This document shows, in pieces, positions 42,765 through 51,862 of a stretch of 64,000 bases of DNA. The notes under the pieces are model-generated. The model had not been told where the DNA came from, did no database searches, and was given only the letters and a program-made list of their open reading frames with translations. The stretch is from Salinisphaera sp040361255. Its GTDB lineage: Bacteria; Pseudomonadota; Gammaproteobacteria; Nevskiales; Salinisphaeraceae. A program made the translations under genes and the position numbers. Location of the stretch: positions 124,001 through 188,000 of the forward strand of contig NZ_APNG01000002.1 in the NCBI RefSeq assembly GCF_040361255.1, given 5' to 3'. Each line of letters opens with the position of its first letter. Position 1 is the first letter of the stretch.

Positions 42765-43532
42765 TTAGCCGCCGAGCAGCGCACGGACCACCAGATACAG
42801 CAGCGACGGCCCCAGCAGACAACCCAGACCTGTATAGAAGGTCGCGGTCATCGCCCCGTACGGCACCAGGCGTGCATCGGTCGCGGCCAGCCCGCCGGCC
42901 ACCCCGCTGGTGGTACCCATCATGCCGCCGAATACGAGCGCTGCCGAGGGATTGTTCAGGGAAATACTGCGCGCGACCATGGGCGTCACGATCATCACCG
43001 AAATGGATTTGACCAGACCGATGGCGATGGACAGCGCAATGAGCTCGGAACTGGCGCCGATCGCGCTGCCGGTCACCGGGCCCACGATATAGGTCGCCGC
43101 ACCCGCGCCGATCGTGGTCACCGATACGGCATCGGTATAGCCAAAGGCATAGGCAATGGCACCGCCGAGCACGAACGGCACGATGATGCCCACGAACAGG
43201 GCGATCACGCCGTTGAGGCCGGCCTTGCGCAGTTCTTCGACATCCACGCCGAAGGCCGTGGCGACGATCGCGAAATCGCGCAACATCGAGCCGCCCATCA
43301 AGCCGAGCCCGGAAAACAGGGCCACATCGGCCAGCCCGTCCTCACCGCCGGTGGCTACACCGCCGATATAGGACAACACCAGCCCCGCGGCGATCGCGAT
43401 CGCCGAGCCGTGAATACGTCCGCGTGTGAGGTGCCTGGATACCAGATTGCACACCAACATCAGCAGCCCGACCGTGGCAAACGCCGTGATCAGTCCGTTG
43501 CTGGTGAATACGTCGACGAGGCGTTCATGCAT
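42765..43532 (-). CDS. madM: Malonate transporter subunit MadM
   Basis: Large subunit of the MadL/MadM malonate:Na+ (or H+) symporter. 255 residues, the standard length, with about nine hydrophobic helices. MHERLVDVFTSNGLITAFA at the start and DVALFSGLGLMGGSMLRDFA, GAATYIVGPVTGSAIGASSE and FGGMMGTTSGVAGGLAATDA are typical. Its ATG at 43532 lies eight bases inside the end of madL, so the two are coupled. It supplies malonate to the Mdc enzyme. Confidence 0.92.
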   Translation of the reverse strand: MHERLVDVFTSNGLITAFATVGLLMLVCNLVSRHLTRGRIHGSAIAIAAGLVLSYIGGVATGGEDGLADVALFSGLGLMGGSMLRDFAIVATAFGVDVEELRKAGLNGVIALFVGIIVPFVLGGAIAYAFGYTDAVSVTTIGAGAATYIVGPVTGSAIGASSELIALSIAIGLVKSISVMIVTPMVARSISLNNPSAALVFGGMMGTTSGVAGGLAATDARLVPYGAMTATFYTGLGCLLGPSLLYLVVRALLGG

Positions 43533-43935
43533 CACGATCACCCCGCTCGGCTTCGATATCGTCGAGGGCCACTGCGTACTTGCCCTTGCCCAGCCGCGCG
43601 ATCACCGGCACCAGCGCAAAGCTCACCGCTACCACGATCAGCCCGCCGACCAGGGCGACCGGGCCACCGGTGACCGCGCCGAGCACGTTCTGGCTGGCCG
43701 CCATGGCGACCACGATCGGGATATACAGCGAACTCCAGAACTCCACGCCGCGTCGCGACGAGGTATCCAGACAGCCGGCCCTTTGTAGCCGATAGACCAC
43801 GAATACCAACAGCAACATGGCCAGGCCGACGCCGCCCACATTCGAGCTCACGCCAATGGCCATGCCGATCAGCTCGCCAATGATGTTGCCAGCGAGCATG
43901 CAGGCCGCCAGCAACGCCACACCATAGATGATCAT
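43525..43935 (-). CDS. madL: Malonate transporter subunit MadL
   Basis: Small subunit of the malonate symporter, 136 residues with four hydrophobic helices. It starts MIIYGVALLAACMLAGNIIG, then GVSSNVGGVGLAMLLLVF, then SLYIPIVVAMAASQNVLGAV, the recognised MadL pattern. GGAGGAG lies five bases before the ATG; the frame upstream to 44004 is not part of the protein. The promoter must lie in the 201-base gap towards the GntR gene. Confidence 0.92.
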   Translation of the reverse strand: MIIYGVALLAACMLAGNIIGELIGMAIGVSSNVGGVGLAMLLLVFVVYRLQRAGCLDTSSRRGVEFWSSLYIPIVVAMAASQNVLGAVTGGPVALVGGLIVVAVSFALVPVIARLGKGKYAVALDDIEAERGDRDA

Positions 43936-44136
43936 GGCTTCTCCTCCGTTATGTCGTTTTTTCGTTGTGGCGAAAGTGAACGACACCGGCGCGTAGCCGA
44001 TCAACGAAGATGGCGTTAAGCGTCTTAGCCTGAATCTAAGCGCGCAGATAAATCAGGCATTTGGCTAATCCTGTCTACGACGATGGTCCCATGCTGGGTT
44101 TGGTCCGCGTTACGAATTCGTCGCCCTGGCCGGGGC

Positions 44137-44835
44137 CTAACCGCGCGAGCGTGCGCGGATGCGCTTCTGGGCCAGTTGCGTGAGGGTGAGCGTCTTGGTG
44201 AATTCCTCGCTGCGCTTGATATGGCCAATCATGAGATTTTTGGCAGCCGTCACATCACGCGCGAGCAGATACTCGCAGATCTTGTGGTGTTCGACATACG
44301 TCAGGTCGATGCGTTGGTTTTCGGTGAAATCGAGTCGGCGCACCACACGTATATGGTTGTTCACATCAGCCAGGTATTCGGCGATCGCGGTATTGCCACC
44401 GCCTTCGGCCAGGCGAATATGAAACGACTCGTCGCGCGCTTCCATGACTTCCGAATCATCCGAGCGGCCTGGCTGTGTGGCCGGGTCCCAGTCTGCGGCC
44501 AGTGTTTCCAGCTGTGCCGTGGGCATGAACAGCGCGGCCTTGTCCAGCGATAGCAGCTCCAGCGCAATGCGTACGTCGTAGTACTGCATCAGCCGGGGAA
44601 TATCCAGATCGCGGATGAAACAGCCCTGTTTCGGGCGCACCGACAGATAACCTTCGGACTCGAGCCGCTGCACGGCCTCGCGGATGGGCGTACGGCTGAC
44701 CTGAAACATCTCGGCGAGTTCGGTTTCGGTGACCCGGCTCCCGGGGTACAACTCGAATTCGAGAATCTTCTCGCGCAGCTGCTGATAGACGCGCTTGGCC
44801 GAGGCCATTCTGGGTTCCAGCGCGTTTTTGCCCAT
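44137..44835 (-). CDS. GntR-family regulator (FadR/FCD type), probable malonate gene regulator
   Basis: A 232-residue regulator with an N-terminal winged helix (RVYQQLREKILEFELYPGSR, ELAEMFQVSRTPIREAVQRL) and a C-terminal all-helical FCD domain. The FCD metal-site residues are suggested by YYDVRIALE, ARDESFHIRLAEG near residue 145 and YVEHHKICEYLLARD near residue 195. It lies just upstream of madLM on the same strand, so malonate or a related acid is a reasonable ligand; this is inferred. ATG 44835 follows AGGCGG; an ATG at 44871 is an alternative. The longer frame runs into the tRNA gene and is rejected. Confidence 0.85.
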   Translation of the reverse strand: MGKNALEPRMASAKRVYQQLREKILEFELYPGSRVTETELAEMFQVSRTPIREAVQRLESEGYLSVRPKQGCFIRDLDIPRLMQYYDVRIALELLSLDKAALFMPTAQLETLAADWDPATQPGRSDDSEVMEARDESFHIRLAEGGGNTAIAEYLADVNNHIRVVRRLDFTENQRIDLTYVEHHKICEYLLARDVTAAKNLMIGHIKRSEEFTKTLTLTQLAQKRIRARSRG

Positions 44836-44956
44836 CCGATCCGCCTGTCTCGTTTGATTCCCGTGCGCCATTGCGCGCCACACTCGAATCATACGGCGCC
44901 CAGCGGCGACCGCAAACGCGTGCCCCGCACGAAGCACAGCCCCTGATCGCGCCCAC

Positions 44957-44984
44957 GAAAAAGGCCGCTTGAAAAAGCGGCCTC
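44957..44984 (-). terminator. Terminator of the tRNA-Ala gene
   Basis: On the minus strand AGGCCGCTT pairs with AAGCGGCCT around a short loop and is followed by TTTTTC. It lies 11 bases after the tRNA 3' end and upstream of the GntR gene, so it separates the two. Confidence 0.8.
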
Positions 44985-44994
44985 TATCGATATC

Positions 44995-45070
<76 letters not shown>

Positions 45071-45121
45071 AGATTTTGTTGCCCGCATCGCGGCGAGCGA
45101 GCGGCGTATGATAGCAGGCTT

Positions 45122-45832
45122 ATGTCTGTTGCCAACCCCCTGTCCCGCCTAAATTCCCAAACCGCGGCACAAGCGCGATTGTCGGTCTGGATATTCGCCA
45201 AGGCGCCGATCGTTGGCCGGTGCAAGACACGGCTGGCCCGGCGGATGGGCGCGGTGCGCGCAACCCGTATCTACCGGGCCATGCTCGAACATGCCGTGGC
45301 CGAGGCGTCGACACGCGCGCCCGGGCGCGTCACCCTGGCCTGTGCGCCGACACCGGCGCATCCACTGTTCGTGCAGCTGGCGCGCCGCTACGGCGTTTCG
45401 CGCTGCCGCCAGGCCGGTGGGTCGCTGGGTTATCGCATGGCCACGGGCATACGTCAGGCGCTACGCAATAGCCCATGCGTGATCCTCATGGGCGCCGATC
45501 AACCTATGCTCGACGGCCCCTGGCTTGAACAGGCGCAGAGACATTTATCTCACAGGCATCGGCTCTGGCTGGCGCCGACGCTGGATGGCGGCTATTGGGC
45601 AATCGGCCTGCGCCGGGCGAATGCGCGGCTATTTCGCGGGCCGGTATGGAGCACAGCACGCGTAGCCCGCGCAACGCGCACGCGCGCGGCTACGCTCGAT
45701 CTGGAAATGGCTAGCCTGTCGCCAAGGCGGGATATCGACGACTATCGCGACTGGCAGGCGCTGACCATGCCGTTACGGTCGGCCCTCGCCCGAGCGGCCG
45801 TCATGCCCGCGCTCGCGCGGCGCGCCGACTGA
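45122..45832 (+). CDS. GT-A fold glycosyltransferase-like protein (DUF2064)
   Basis: A 236-residue nucleotidyl/glycosyltransferase-like protein of the DUF2064 / TIGR04282 group. The N-terminal motif SVWIFAKAPIVGRCKTRLAR is the family's substrate-phosphate loop (FAKxPxxGxxKTRL). SLGYRMATGIRQAL and VILMGADQPML (the metal-binding GxD) are in the middle, and LAPTLDGGYWAIGL near residue 150 is typical. Activity and acceptor are not established; relatives occur with arsenosugar and other sugar pathways. The ATG at 45122 is chosen because the frame upstream is the tRNA shadow. Confidence 0.85.
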   Translation: MSVANPLSRLNSQTAAQARLSVWIFAKAPIVGRCKTRLARRMGAVRATRIYRAMLEHAVAEASTRAPGRVTLACAPTPAHPLFVQLARRYGVSRCRQAGGSLGYRMATGIRQALRNSPCVILMGADQPMLDGPWLEQAQRHLSHRHRLWLAPTLDGGYWAIGLRRANARLFRGPVWSTARVARATRTRAATLDLEMASLSPRRDIDDYRDWQALTMPLRSALARAAVMPALARRAD

Positions 45833-45850
45833 ATCGAATCCGACTCGCGG

Positions 45851-47035
45851 TCAGCCGGCTTCCGAGCCGGTGCGGCTGGCGCTCGCCTGGCGTACGCTAC
45901 GGAAGTAGCGATCCAGCCATTCGTTCAGATCGGTGAACATCTGCGCCATCTCGCGATCGGTGGGCGGCTCGTCGGCATCGTCGAGTTCGACCGTAATCAC
46001 CGGAATGCCCTGCATGCGCGAGGCGAAATTACCCAGCGAGCCGGGATACACACCCAGCCGGTGCAGGTTCAGGCTGCCCATCTTGCGCGGGGCGGGGAAA
46101 TCGCCGTCGTAGTCGAGCACGCCATAAGGCGCATGCATCGAAATAATGACATCCGGCTTGAACTGCTTGATCTGCTCGGCGAGCCACTTGTTCTCGGGCT
46201 CGCTGCCGGCGCTTTCACCCGGGAAACGGCGTTTTTCGAAGCCAACACGACGCCAGTAATCGCGCGATTCCTTGGCCCAGCCCGCAGTCGGCAGATTGCG
46301 GTTGAGATCCACGCCATTGGCATTGACACGGGTCGGCGGCTCGTGGAATAGACCATCCGGGTTGAGCACGGGCGCGACCTGCCATTCGTAGGGTGTGCCC
46401 TTGTCGGCGATGATGTTCATCCAGTCGAACACCGTGCCCACGGAACTGAGTTCGTCGCCGTGGGTCGCGGCAATCAGCAACACACGGCCCGAGCCGGCGG
46501 CGTTACGCGAAGGCTCGATACGGCGCACGATCAGCGGCCGGCCATTGACCGACTTGTGGCCGGAATCGGCGAATGCGCCGGACATGCAGTCCGACGGCTC
46601 GACTCCGCTGACGCGCTGGGCCAGATCGCGACACCAGCTGGCCACCGTCTCGCTGGGCGGCAGGTTTACGCCGGCAAGTTGGACGATCCCGCGCGGGCCG
46701 ACGAGCTTGAGCCCGGGCATGAACGGCGGCTCGGCGGGTTCCGGCGCCGGTTCGGGTTCGTTCGCGGCGACCTGGGAATCGGGCGCGGCGCCTTCGTTTT
46801 CGATCTGCGTATCCGGCGAGGATTTCTCCACCGCGCGCTCGTCGCCGCTGCTCGCGACCTGGCTGCTATCGCCCGGCTGCGACTGATCGCCCTCTTCGGA
46901 GAACTGATAGGTCACGAACACGGTGATGAGCGCAACCAGCACCATGCTGCCGATCCAGCCGGCGACCAGCACCTTGGGATTCGGATTGGCGCCACCCTGG
47001 GCGCTGCCCTTCTTCTTGAACGATCCGTTAGCCAT
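45851..47035 (-). CDS. Membrane-anchored M14 zinc carboxypeptidase, MpaA-like
   Basis: A 394-residue protein with a membrane helix at residues 22-44 (VLVAGWIGSMVLVALITVFV) and a Gln/Ser/Glu/Pro-rich linker to residue ~105, then a periplasmic M14 domain. Zinc ligands are expected in AATHGDELSSVG (His and Glu) near residue 193 and in VIISMHAPYG (His) near residue 300. NPDGLFHEPPTRVNANGVDL followed by NRN is the substrate-binding region, and ITVELDDADE carries the catalytic Glu. Relatives (MpaA) cut murein peptides at gamma-D-Glu-meso-DAP. A role in cell-wall peptide trimming is likely. Only 5 bases separate it from the next gene on the same strand. Confidence 0.87.
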   Translation of the reverse strand: MANGSFKKKGSAQGGANPNPKVLVAGWIGSMVLVALITVFVTYQFSEEGDQSQPGDSSQVASSGDERAVEKSSPDTQIENEGAAPDSQVAANEPEPAPEPAEPPFMPGLKLVGPRGIVQLAGVNLPPSETVASWCRDLAQRVSGVEPSDCMSGAFADSGHKSVNGRPLIVRRIEPSRNAAGSGRVLLIAATHGDELSSVGTVFDWMNIIADKGTPYEWQVAPVLNPDGLFHEPPTRVNANGVDLNRNLPTAGWAKESRDYWRRVGFEKRRFPGESAGSEPENKWLAEQIKQFKPDVIISMHAPYGVLDYDGDFPAPRKMGSLNLHRLGVYPGSLGNFASRMQGIPVITVELDDADEPPTDREMAQMFTDLNEWLDRYFRSVRQASASRTGSEAG

Positions 47036-47040
47036 GACAG

Positions 47041-47781
47041 TCAGCCGTGCCGGCTTTGTGCGGTCACCGTGTCCTGCGCAAGCGCACCGGTGAGAAAATC
47101 AAATGCGTCATCGACCGAGTCTGCCCGATGGAACAGGTCGATGTCGCGCTCTCCTATCAGCCCCATTTCGACGAACACGTCGAAATTGATGAGTCGGTCC
47201 CAGAAGTTCTTACCATAAAGTACGACCGGAATGGGCGGCTGTTTGCCCGTTTGTATCAGCGTAAGCATCTCGAACAGTTCGTCCATGGTGCCAAAGCCGC
47301 CCGGGAAGATGATCAGCGCCTTCGCCACGTTCATGAACCAGAACTTGCGCATGAAGAAATACTTGAACTCGAAATTCAGCGCGTCGCTGATATACGCGTT
47401 CGCCCCCTGCTCATGCGGCAGTTCGATATTGTAGCCCATCGACAATTCGCGGTTGACGTCCGCAGCCCCGCGATTGGCGGCCTCCATAATGCCCGGACCG
47501 CCGCCCGTACACACATGGTAATGCGTATCGGCGTCGTGTGTCTCCATAGTCCAGCGCGTCATGCGGGCAGCCAGTTCCCGCGCCTCGGCATAGAAATCCA
47601 CCGCATCATCGACCGGATCGGGGCCGATCGGCCGCAGACGCGCCGACCCCCAGAAAATCAAGGCACGATGCACGTTGAGTTTTTTCAACCGTTCTCTGGG
47701 TTCGAGATATTCGGACAACAGGCGCAGCGAACGCGCCTCGTCGCTGAGCATGAACTCAGCGTCTTCATAGGCCTTGGTCAT
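47041..47781 (-). CDS. LOG family protein (Rossmann-fold nucleotide-binding, TIGR00730)
   Basis: A 246-residue protein of the LOG/YgdH-like family, which hydrolyses nucleoside 5'-monophosphates at the N-glycosidic bond. CTGGGPGIMEAANRGA near residue 93 and IFPGGFGTMDELFEMLTLIQ near residue 158 are the two catalytic motifs (GGGxGxM and PGGxGTxxE). The N-terminal ~40 residues are charged and helical, as in bacterial long forms. Whether it makes cytokinin-like products or degrades nucleotides is unknown. It is the first gene of a pair with the M14 peptidase. Confidence 0.9.
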   Translation of the reverse strand: MTKAYEDAEFMLSDEARSLRLLSEYLEPRERLKKLNVHRALIFWGSARLRPIGPDPVDDAVDFYAEARELAARMTRWTMETHDADTHYHVCTGGGPGIMEAANRGAADVNRELSMGYNIELPHEQGANAYISDALNFEFKYFFMRKFWFMNVAKALIIFPGGFGTMDELFEMLTLIQTGKQPPIPVVLYGKNFWDRLINFDVFVEMGLIGERDIDLFHRADSVDDAFDFLTGALAQDTVTAQSRHG

Positions 47782-47904
47782 TCAAACCCCGGTGAGATCA
47801 AATCGTCGTGTGCCTGATTCGGCGCTCGCGCGAGTATATCAGCGTCAAAACGGCTTACGACGATACACGCTGATACAGATCAAAACCCGATGTTTCAAAC
47901 GATG

Positions 47905-47932
47905 GTTGAATTGTTCGCGACCGCACCTATTA
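47905..47932 (+). promoter_or_regulatory. Sigma-32-like promoter of clpB
   Basis: The -35 element GTTGAA (47905-47910; consensus CTTGAA) and a -10-like element ACCTATTA (47925-47932; consensus CCCCATNT) are separated by 14 bases, in the range for heat-shock sigma factor. It lies 70 bases before the clpB start. Known clpB genes are heat-shock controlled. Confidence 0.45.
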
Positions 47933-48001
47933 ACAGGACATAGCCTAGGCGCAGGCACCCGTAAGGCCGCGCCAGACCAGACGAAAGAGGGATATCGCAA
48001 C

Positions 48002-50587
48002 ATGCGGATGGACAAACTGACCAGCAAACTCCAGAGCGCGCTCGGCGAGGCCCAGAGCCTGGCCGTGGGCCGAGACCACAACGAAATCCAGCCGGTGCAC
48101 GTGCTGCTGGCGCTACTCGATACCGAAGGCGGCACGGTACGCCCGTTGCTCGATGGCGCGGGCCTGGACGTGCGCGATCTGCGTAACCGCCTGCTCAAGG
48201 CGCTCGACAATCTGCCGACCGTCGGCCAGGCCACCGGCGACGTGGGGGCCAGCCAGGCGCTCGTGCGCGTACTCAACCTGTCCGACAAGCTCGCCCAGAA
48301 ACGCGGCGACTCGTTCATCTCCAGCGAGCTGTTCGTACTCGCCGCGCTGGAAGACAAGTCCGAGGCCGGCACCATTCTCAAGAATGCCGGCGCAACCCGG
48401 GACAAACTCACAGCCCAGATCGACAAGATCCGGGGCGGCGAGAACGTCGACGATGCCAATGCCGAAGAACAGCGCGGCGCTCTCGACAAGTACACCATCG
48501 ATCTGACCGAACGGGCCGAGCAAGGCAAGCTCGACCCGGTGATCGGTCGTGACGAAGAGATTCGTCGCGTGGTGCAGGTACTTTCGCGCCGAACCAAGAA
48601 CAACCCCACCCTGGTGGGCGACCCGGGCGTGGGCAAGACCGCAATCGTGGAAGGTCTGGCCCAGCGCATCATCAACGGCGAGGTGCCGGAATCGCTGCGT
48701 GACAAGCGCGTACTGGTACTCGATCTCGGCGGCATGATCGCCGGCGCCAAATACCGCGGTGAGTTCGAAGATCGCCTCAAGGGTGTGCTCTCCGACCTGT
48801 CCAAGCAGGAAGGCCGCGTGATTCTGTTCATCGACGAGATTCATACGCTCGTCGGCGCCGGCAAGGCCGAAGGCTCGATGGACGCCGGCAACATGCTCAA
48901 GCCCGCCCTGGCCCGCGGCGAGCTGCACTGCATCGGCGCGACCACGCTCAACGAATACCGCGAGAACATCGAAAAGGATGCCGCGCTCGAGCGCCGGTTC
49001 CAGAAGGTGCTGGTCGACGAGCCGGACCTGGAAGACACCATCGCGATCCTGCGTGGCCTGAAAGAGCGCTACGAGGTCCACCACGGTGTGGATATCACGG
49101 ATGGCGCGATCATCGCGGCCGCCAAGCTGTCCCAGCGCTATATCACCGACCGCAAACTGCCGGACAAGGCTATCGACCTGATCGACGAGGCCGCCTCCAA
49201 GATCCGTATCGAGATCGATTCCAAGCCGGAAGAGCTCGATCGCCTGGACCGGCGCCTGATTCAGCTCAAGATCGAGAAACAGGCGCTGTCCAAGGAGTCC
49301 GACGAAGGCTCGAAGGCGCGTCTGGACAAGCTCGACGAGGAAATCGCCGAACTCGAACGCGAGTATTCCGACCTGGAGGAAATCTGGAAGTCGGAGAAGG
49401 CGTCGGTGGCGGGTGCCGCCAACAAGCGCGAAGAGCTCGAACAGGCCAAAAAGGAACTGGAAGCCGCCCAGCGTGCCCGCGATTTCGACCGCATGTCGGA
49501 ACTGCAGTACGGGCGTATTCCCCAGCTCGAGCGCGAACTCACCGAGGCCCAGGCAGCCGAGCAGAAACCGGCGGCCCTGAAGCTGCTGCGCAATAACGTC
49601 ACCGACGAGGAAGTTGCCGAGATCGTATCGCGCTGGACCGGTATTCCAGTCTCGCGCATGCTTGAAGCCGAGCGCGACAAGCTGCTGCGCATGGAGGATT
49701 CACTCCACGAGCGCGTCATCGGCCAGGACGAAGCGGTTTCGGCGGTATCCGACGCCATCCGGCGTTCCCGCTCGGGCCTGTCGGACCCGAACCGGCCGAT
49801 CGGCTCGTTCTTGTTCCTCGGCCCCACCGGTGTGGGCAAGACCGAGTTGTGCAAGTCGATTGCCACCTTCCTGTTCGACAGCGAATCGGCAATGGTGCGT
49901 ATCGACATGTCCGAGTTCATGGAAAAACACTCGGTCGCACGTCTGATCGGCGCGCCGCCCGGCTATGTCGGCTATGAACAGGGCGGCTATCTCACCGAGG
50001 CGGTGCGCCGTAAGCCCTATTCCGTGATCCTGCTCGACGAAGTCGAAAAAGCCCATAACGATGTGTTCAACATCCTGTTGCAGGTGCTCGACGACGGACG
50101 GCTCACCGACGGTCAGGGCCGTACGGTGGACTTTCGCAATACCGTGATCGTGATGACCTCGAATCTGGGCAGTCAGCTCATCCAGGAGCTGTCCGATACC
50201 AGCTACGAGACCATGCGCGAATCGGTAATGGAAGTCGTCGCCCAGCATTTCCGGCCCGAGTTCATCAACCGTATCGACGAATCGGTGGTCTTCCATCCGC
50301 TGGGCCAGTCCCAGATCCGCGAGATTGCCCGGATTCAGATGCGCGAACTGCATCAGCGTCTGGCCGAACGCGAGCTTACGCTGGATATCAGCGATGCGGC
50401 GCTCGACAAGCTCGCCGAAGCCGGTTTCGATCCGGTCTATGGCGCGCGCCCGCTCAAGCGCTCGATCCAGACGCTGGTGGAAAACCCGCTCGCCAAACGG
50501 ATCCTGTCCGGCGAGTTCGTGGCTGGCGATACGGTCAAGGTCGATCTCGGCGCGGATACCGAGCTGCATTTCGACAAGGCCGCCTAA
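48002..50587 (+). CDS. clpB: Protein disaggregase ClpB
   Basis: A hexameric AAA+ chaperone that rescues aggregated proteins with DnaK. It is 861 residues, the normal length. The N domain (MRMDKLTSKLQSALGEAQSL) is followed by NBD1 with Walker A GDPGVGKT near residue 205 and Walker B VILFIDEIHT. The long coiled-coil middle domain lies at about 405-525. NBD2 has GPTGVGKT near residue 607 and VILLDEVEKAH, ending in the C-terminal small domain. The ATG at 48002 agrees with the usual N-terminus; the frame is open upstream but unrelated. It stands alone behind a heat-shock-like promoter. Confidence 0.97.
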   Translation: MRMDKLTSKLQSALGEAQSLAVGRDHNEIQPVHVLLALLDTEGGTVRPLLDGAGLDVRDLRNRLLKALDNLPTVGQATGDVGASQALVRVLNLSDKLAQKRGDSFISSELFVLAALEDKSEAGTILKNAGATRDKLTAQIDKIRGGENVDDANAEEQRGALDKYTIDLTERAEQGKLDPVIGRDEEIRRVVQVLSRRTKNNPTLVGDPGVGKTAIVEGLAQRIINGEVPESLRDKRVLVLDLGGMIAGAKYRGEFEDRLKGVLSDLSKQEGRVILFIDEIHTLVGAGKAEGSMDAGNMLKPALARGELHCIGATTLNEYRENIEKDAALERRFQKVLVDEPDLEDTIAILRGLKERYEVHHGVDITDGAIIAAAKLSQRYITDRKLPDKAIDLIDEAASKIRIEIDSKPEELDRLDRRLIQLKIEKQALSKESDEGSKARLDKLDEEIAELEREYSDLEEIWKSEKASVAGAANKREELEQAKKELEAAQRARDFDRMSELQYGRIPQLERELTEAQAAEQKPAALKLLRNNVTDEEVAEIVSRWTGIPVSRMLEAERDKLLRMEDSLHERVIGQDEAVSAVSDAIRRSRSGLSDPNRPIGSFLFLGPTGVGKTELCKSIATFLFDSESAMVRIDMSEFMEKHSVARLIGAPPGYVGYEQGGYLTEAVRRKPYSVILLDEVEKAHNDVFNILLQVLDDGRLTDGQGRTVDFRNTVIVMTSNLGSQLIQELSDTSYETMRESVMEVVAQHFRPEFINRIDESVVFHPLGQSQIREIARIQMRELHQRLAERELTLDISDAALDKLAEAGFDPVYGARPLKRSIQTLVENPLAKRILSGEFVAGDTVKVDLGADTELHFDKAA

Positions 50588-50598
50588 GGCCTGCCCAG

Positions 50599-50620
50599 GG
50601 CGGCGCCACCCGGCGCCGCC
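50599..50620 (+). terminator. Hairpin after clpB
   Basis: GGCGGCGCC pairs perfectly with GGCGCCGCC across a 4-base loop, 12 bases after the clpB stop codon. The following TGCGGTTTCG is only weakly T-rich, so it may be a weak intrinsic or Rho-assisted terminator. Confidence 0.6.
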
Positions 50621-50971
50621 TGCGGTTTCGTCGCAGAAATCTGTCGGTATCAGGCCGTCCGGCCCTCACCCACCCTCGTTTGTTAAAACCTTCGCAACCG
50701 GCCACCGGCGTCTTGACCACGTATGAAGCGCGGTTGGCTGCCCTCAGCCAGGTAGCTTGTCCGCGAAAAACGCAAAGACACGGTAATAAGGCGAAAGACA
50801 GATCGCGTAGCCCAGGTGGTCTGCTGGCGTGGTTGTGGGCATGTCGGCGAGCGCGTTTCGAAAAACGCCGCGTCTAGGCGATGGCCAACCCGCTCCGGGC
50901 AGTCACCGTTCGCACGATATGTCGCTCATGCGAGCCGCGTAACCGCCGCAGCGGGGCAGTAAGGTGTTCAA

Positions 50972-50989
50972 TCCGCGAATGAACGCAAA
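50972..50989. repeat. Single arm of the 11.3-kb repeat family
   Basis: TCCGCGAATGAACGCAAA is the exact complement of an arm found in the modules at 11.3-12.0 kb (TTTGCGTTCATTCGCGGA). No second arm is nearby; a GCGCGAAT just downstream may be a degenerate trace. It shows that the repeat is dispersed in this genome rather than confined to one block. Confidence 0.6.
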
Positions 50990-51232
50990 CGGCGCGAATC
51001 GCGAAACGCATTCGACAACTCGGCGACTACGGGCAACCACGGGCGACGGCCGGGCGGGTCGCGCAAGGCGCTGAACACGCACGCTTGCACCGATCTGCAT
51101 GGCAGACAAAATGCGTGCTTACGCACAGCCGACAGAGTGCCGACCTACTAGGGTCAGTGTTTTGCAACAGCAGCGAAGGCTACGCGGTATCGCCCTGCTG
51201 ACGGCGTGCCAATAACGCCGGCGCATCCTGCG

Positions 51233-51862
51233 CTAGCGTTCGCAGGCACGCGGCAACTGCTGCTCACAGCGCGCCAGCATCTGCTCGTTGAATGCTGTTT
51301 TATAGTCGAAATATGCGTCGATAAAGTCGCGCCAGGCCTGGCCGCTGTAGTGCGACTCGGCGTGCTCATCCTGCACGGCGTCCGGCGCCATCAATTGCAT
51401 CAGCTCCACAGCCAACGGATCGGCCGCGATCTTGTCGGCGTTGCGTTCATGATCCACATCCGCCCAGCGATCGTGTGCCAGTCCCGGATAAACAACGCCA
51501 CCCGGCGTCGACGGCAGCAGCACATGCACGCCGCGGTCTGCCAATTGGTTAGCGTCCGCTTTCGGTGCCCGGGCGCGGATGCGACGCGTGCGCTCAGCGT
51601 AAATCGGGGCGAAATGCGCGGCGAGTGCGCGCCTTTTCGCGCGCCGCTTCTCGTCGGTGTTGTTAATCCAATCGTAGGTTTCGACAAACGGAATGAGCGG
51701 CAGTGCAACCATCAAGGCAGAGACAGTCGCCAGGCCCGCCAGAGCGCCGCCGCCGCCATGCTCGACGTCTCTACTTTCGCGTGGTGCGTTCGAGGCACAC
51801 GACACATGCCCAAACGTTGCGACCAGCAAACACAGGATTTGGGCTTTCTTCCCGGCGTTCAT
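51233..51862 (-). CDS. Lipoprotein of unknown function with membrane segment
   Basis: A 209-residue protein that I do not recognise. Signal peptide and lipobox: MNAGKKAQILCLLVATFGHV followed by SC, with Cys near residue 22. A Gly-rich hydrophobic segment follows at about residues 37-60 (GALAGLATVSALMVALPLI), then a charged helical region with many Arg and Ala. AAGGTGG precedes the ATG at 51862. Codon use and base composition are less GC-biased than in neighbours. It shares an orphan region with the next small secreted protein. Confidence 0.6.
   Translation of the reverse strand: MNAGKKAQILCLLVATFGHVSCASNAPRESRDVEHGGGGALAGLATVSALMVALPLIPFVETYDWINNTDEKRRAKRRALAAHFAPIYAERTRRIRARAPKADANQLADRGVHVLLPSTPGGVVYPGLAHDRWADVDHERNADKIAADPLAVELMQLMAPDAVQDEHAESHYSGQAWRDFIDAYFDYKTAFNEQMLARCEQQLPRACER

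Larger units (their letters stand above)
50588..51232. other. Gene-free region after clpB
   Basis: 645 bases with no convincing gene. It contains the clpB terminator-like hairpin near its left end, a single repeat arm at 50972-50989, and otherwise mixed-composition sequence. Frames that are open here are short and give unlikely proteins, including one with FAFIRG caused by the repeat arm. Confidence 0.6.

Noticed and set aside
47774..48001. Longer clpB start
   Set aside because: The upstream 76 codons include the heat-shock-like promoter and are unrelated to ClpB N-termini.
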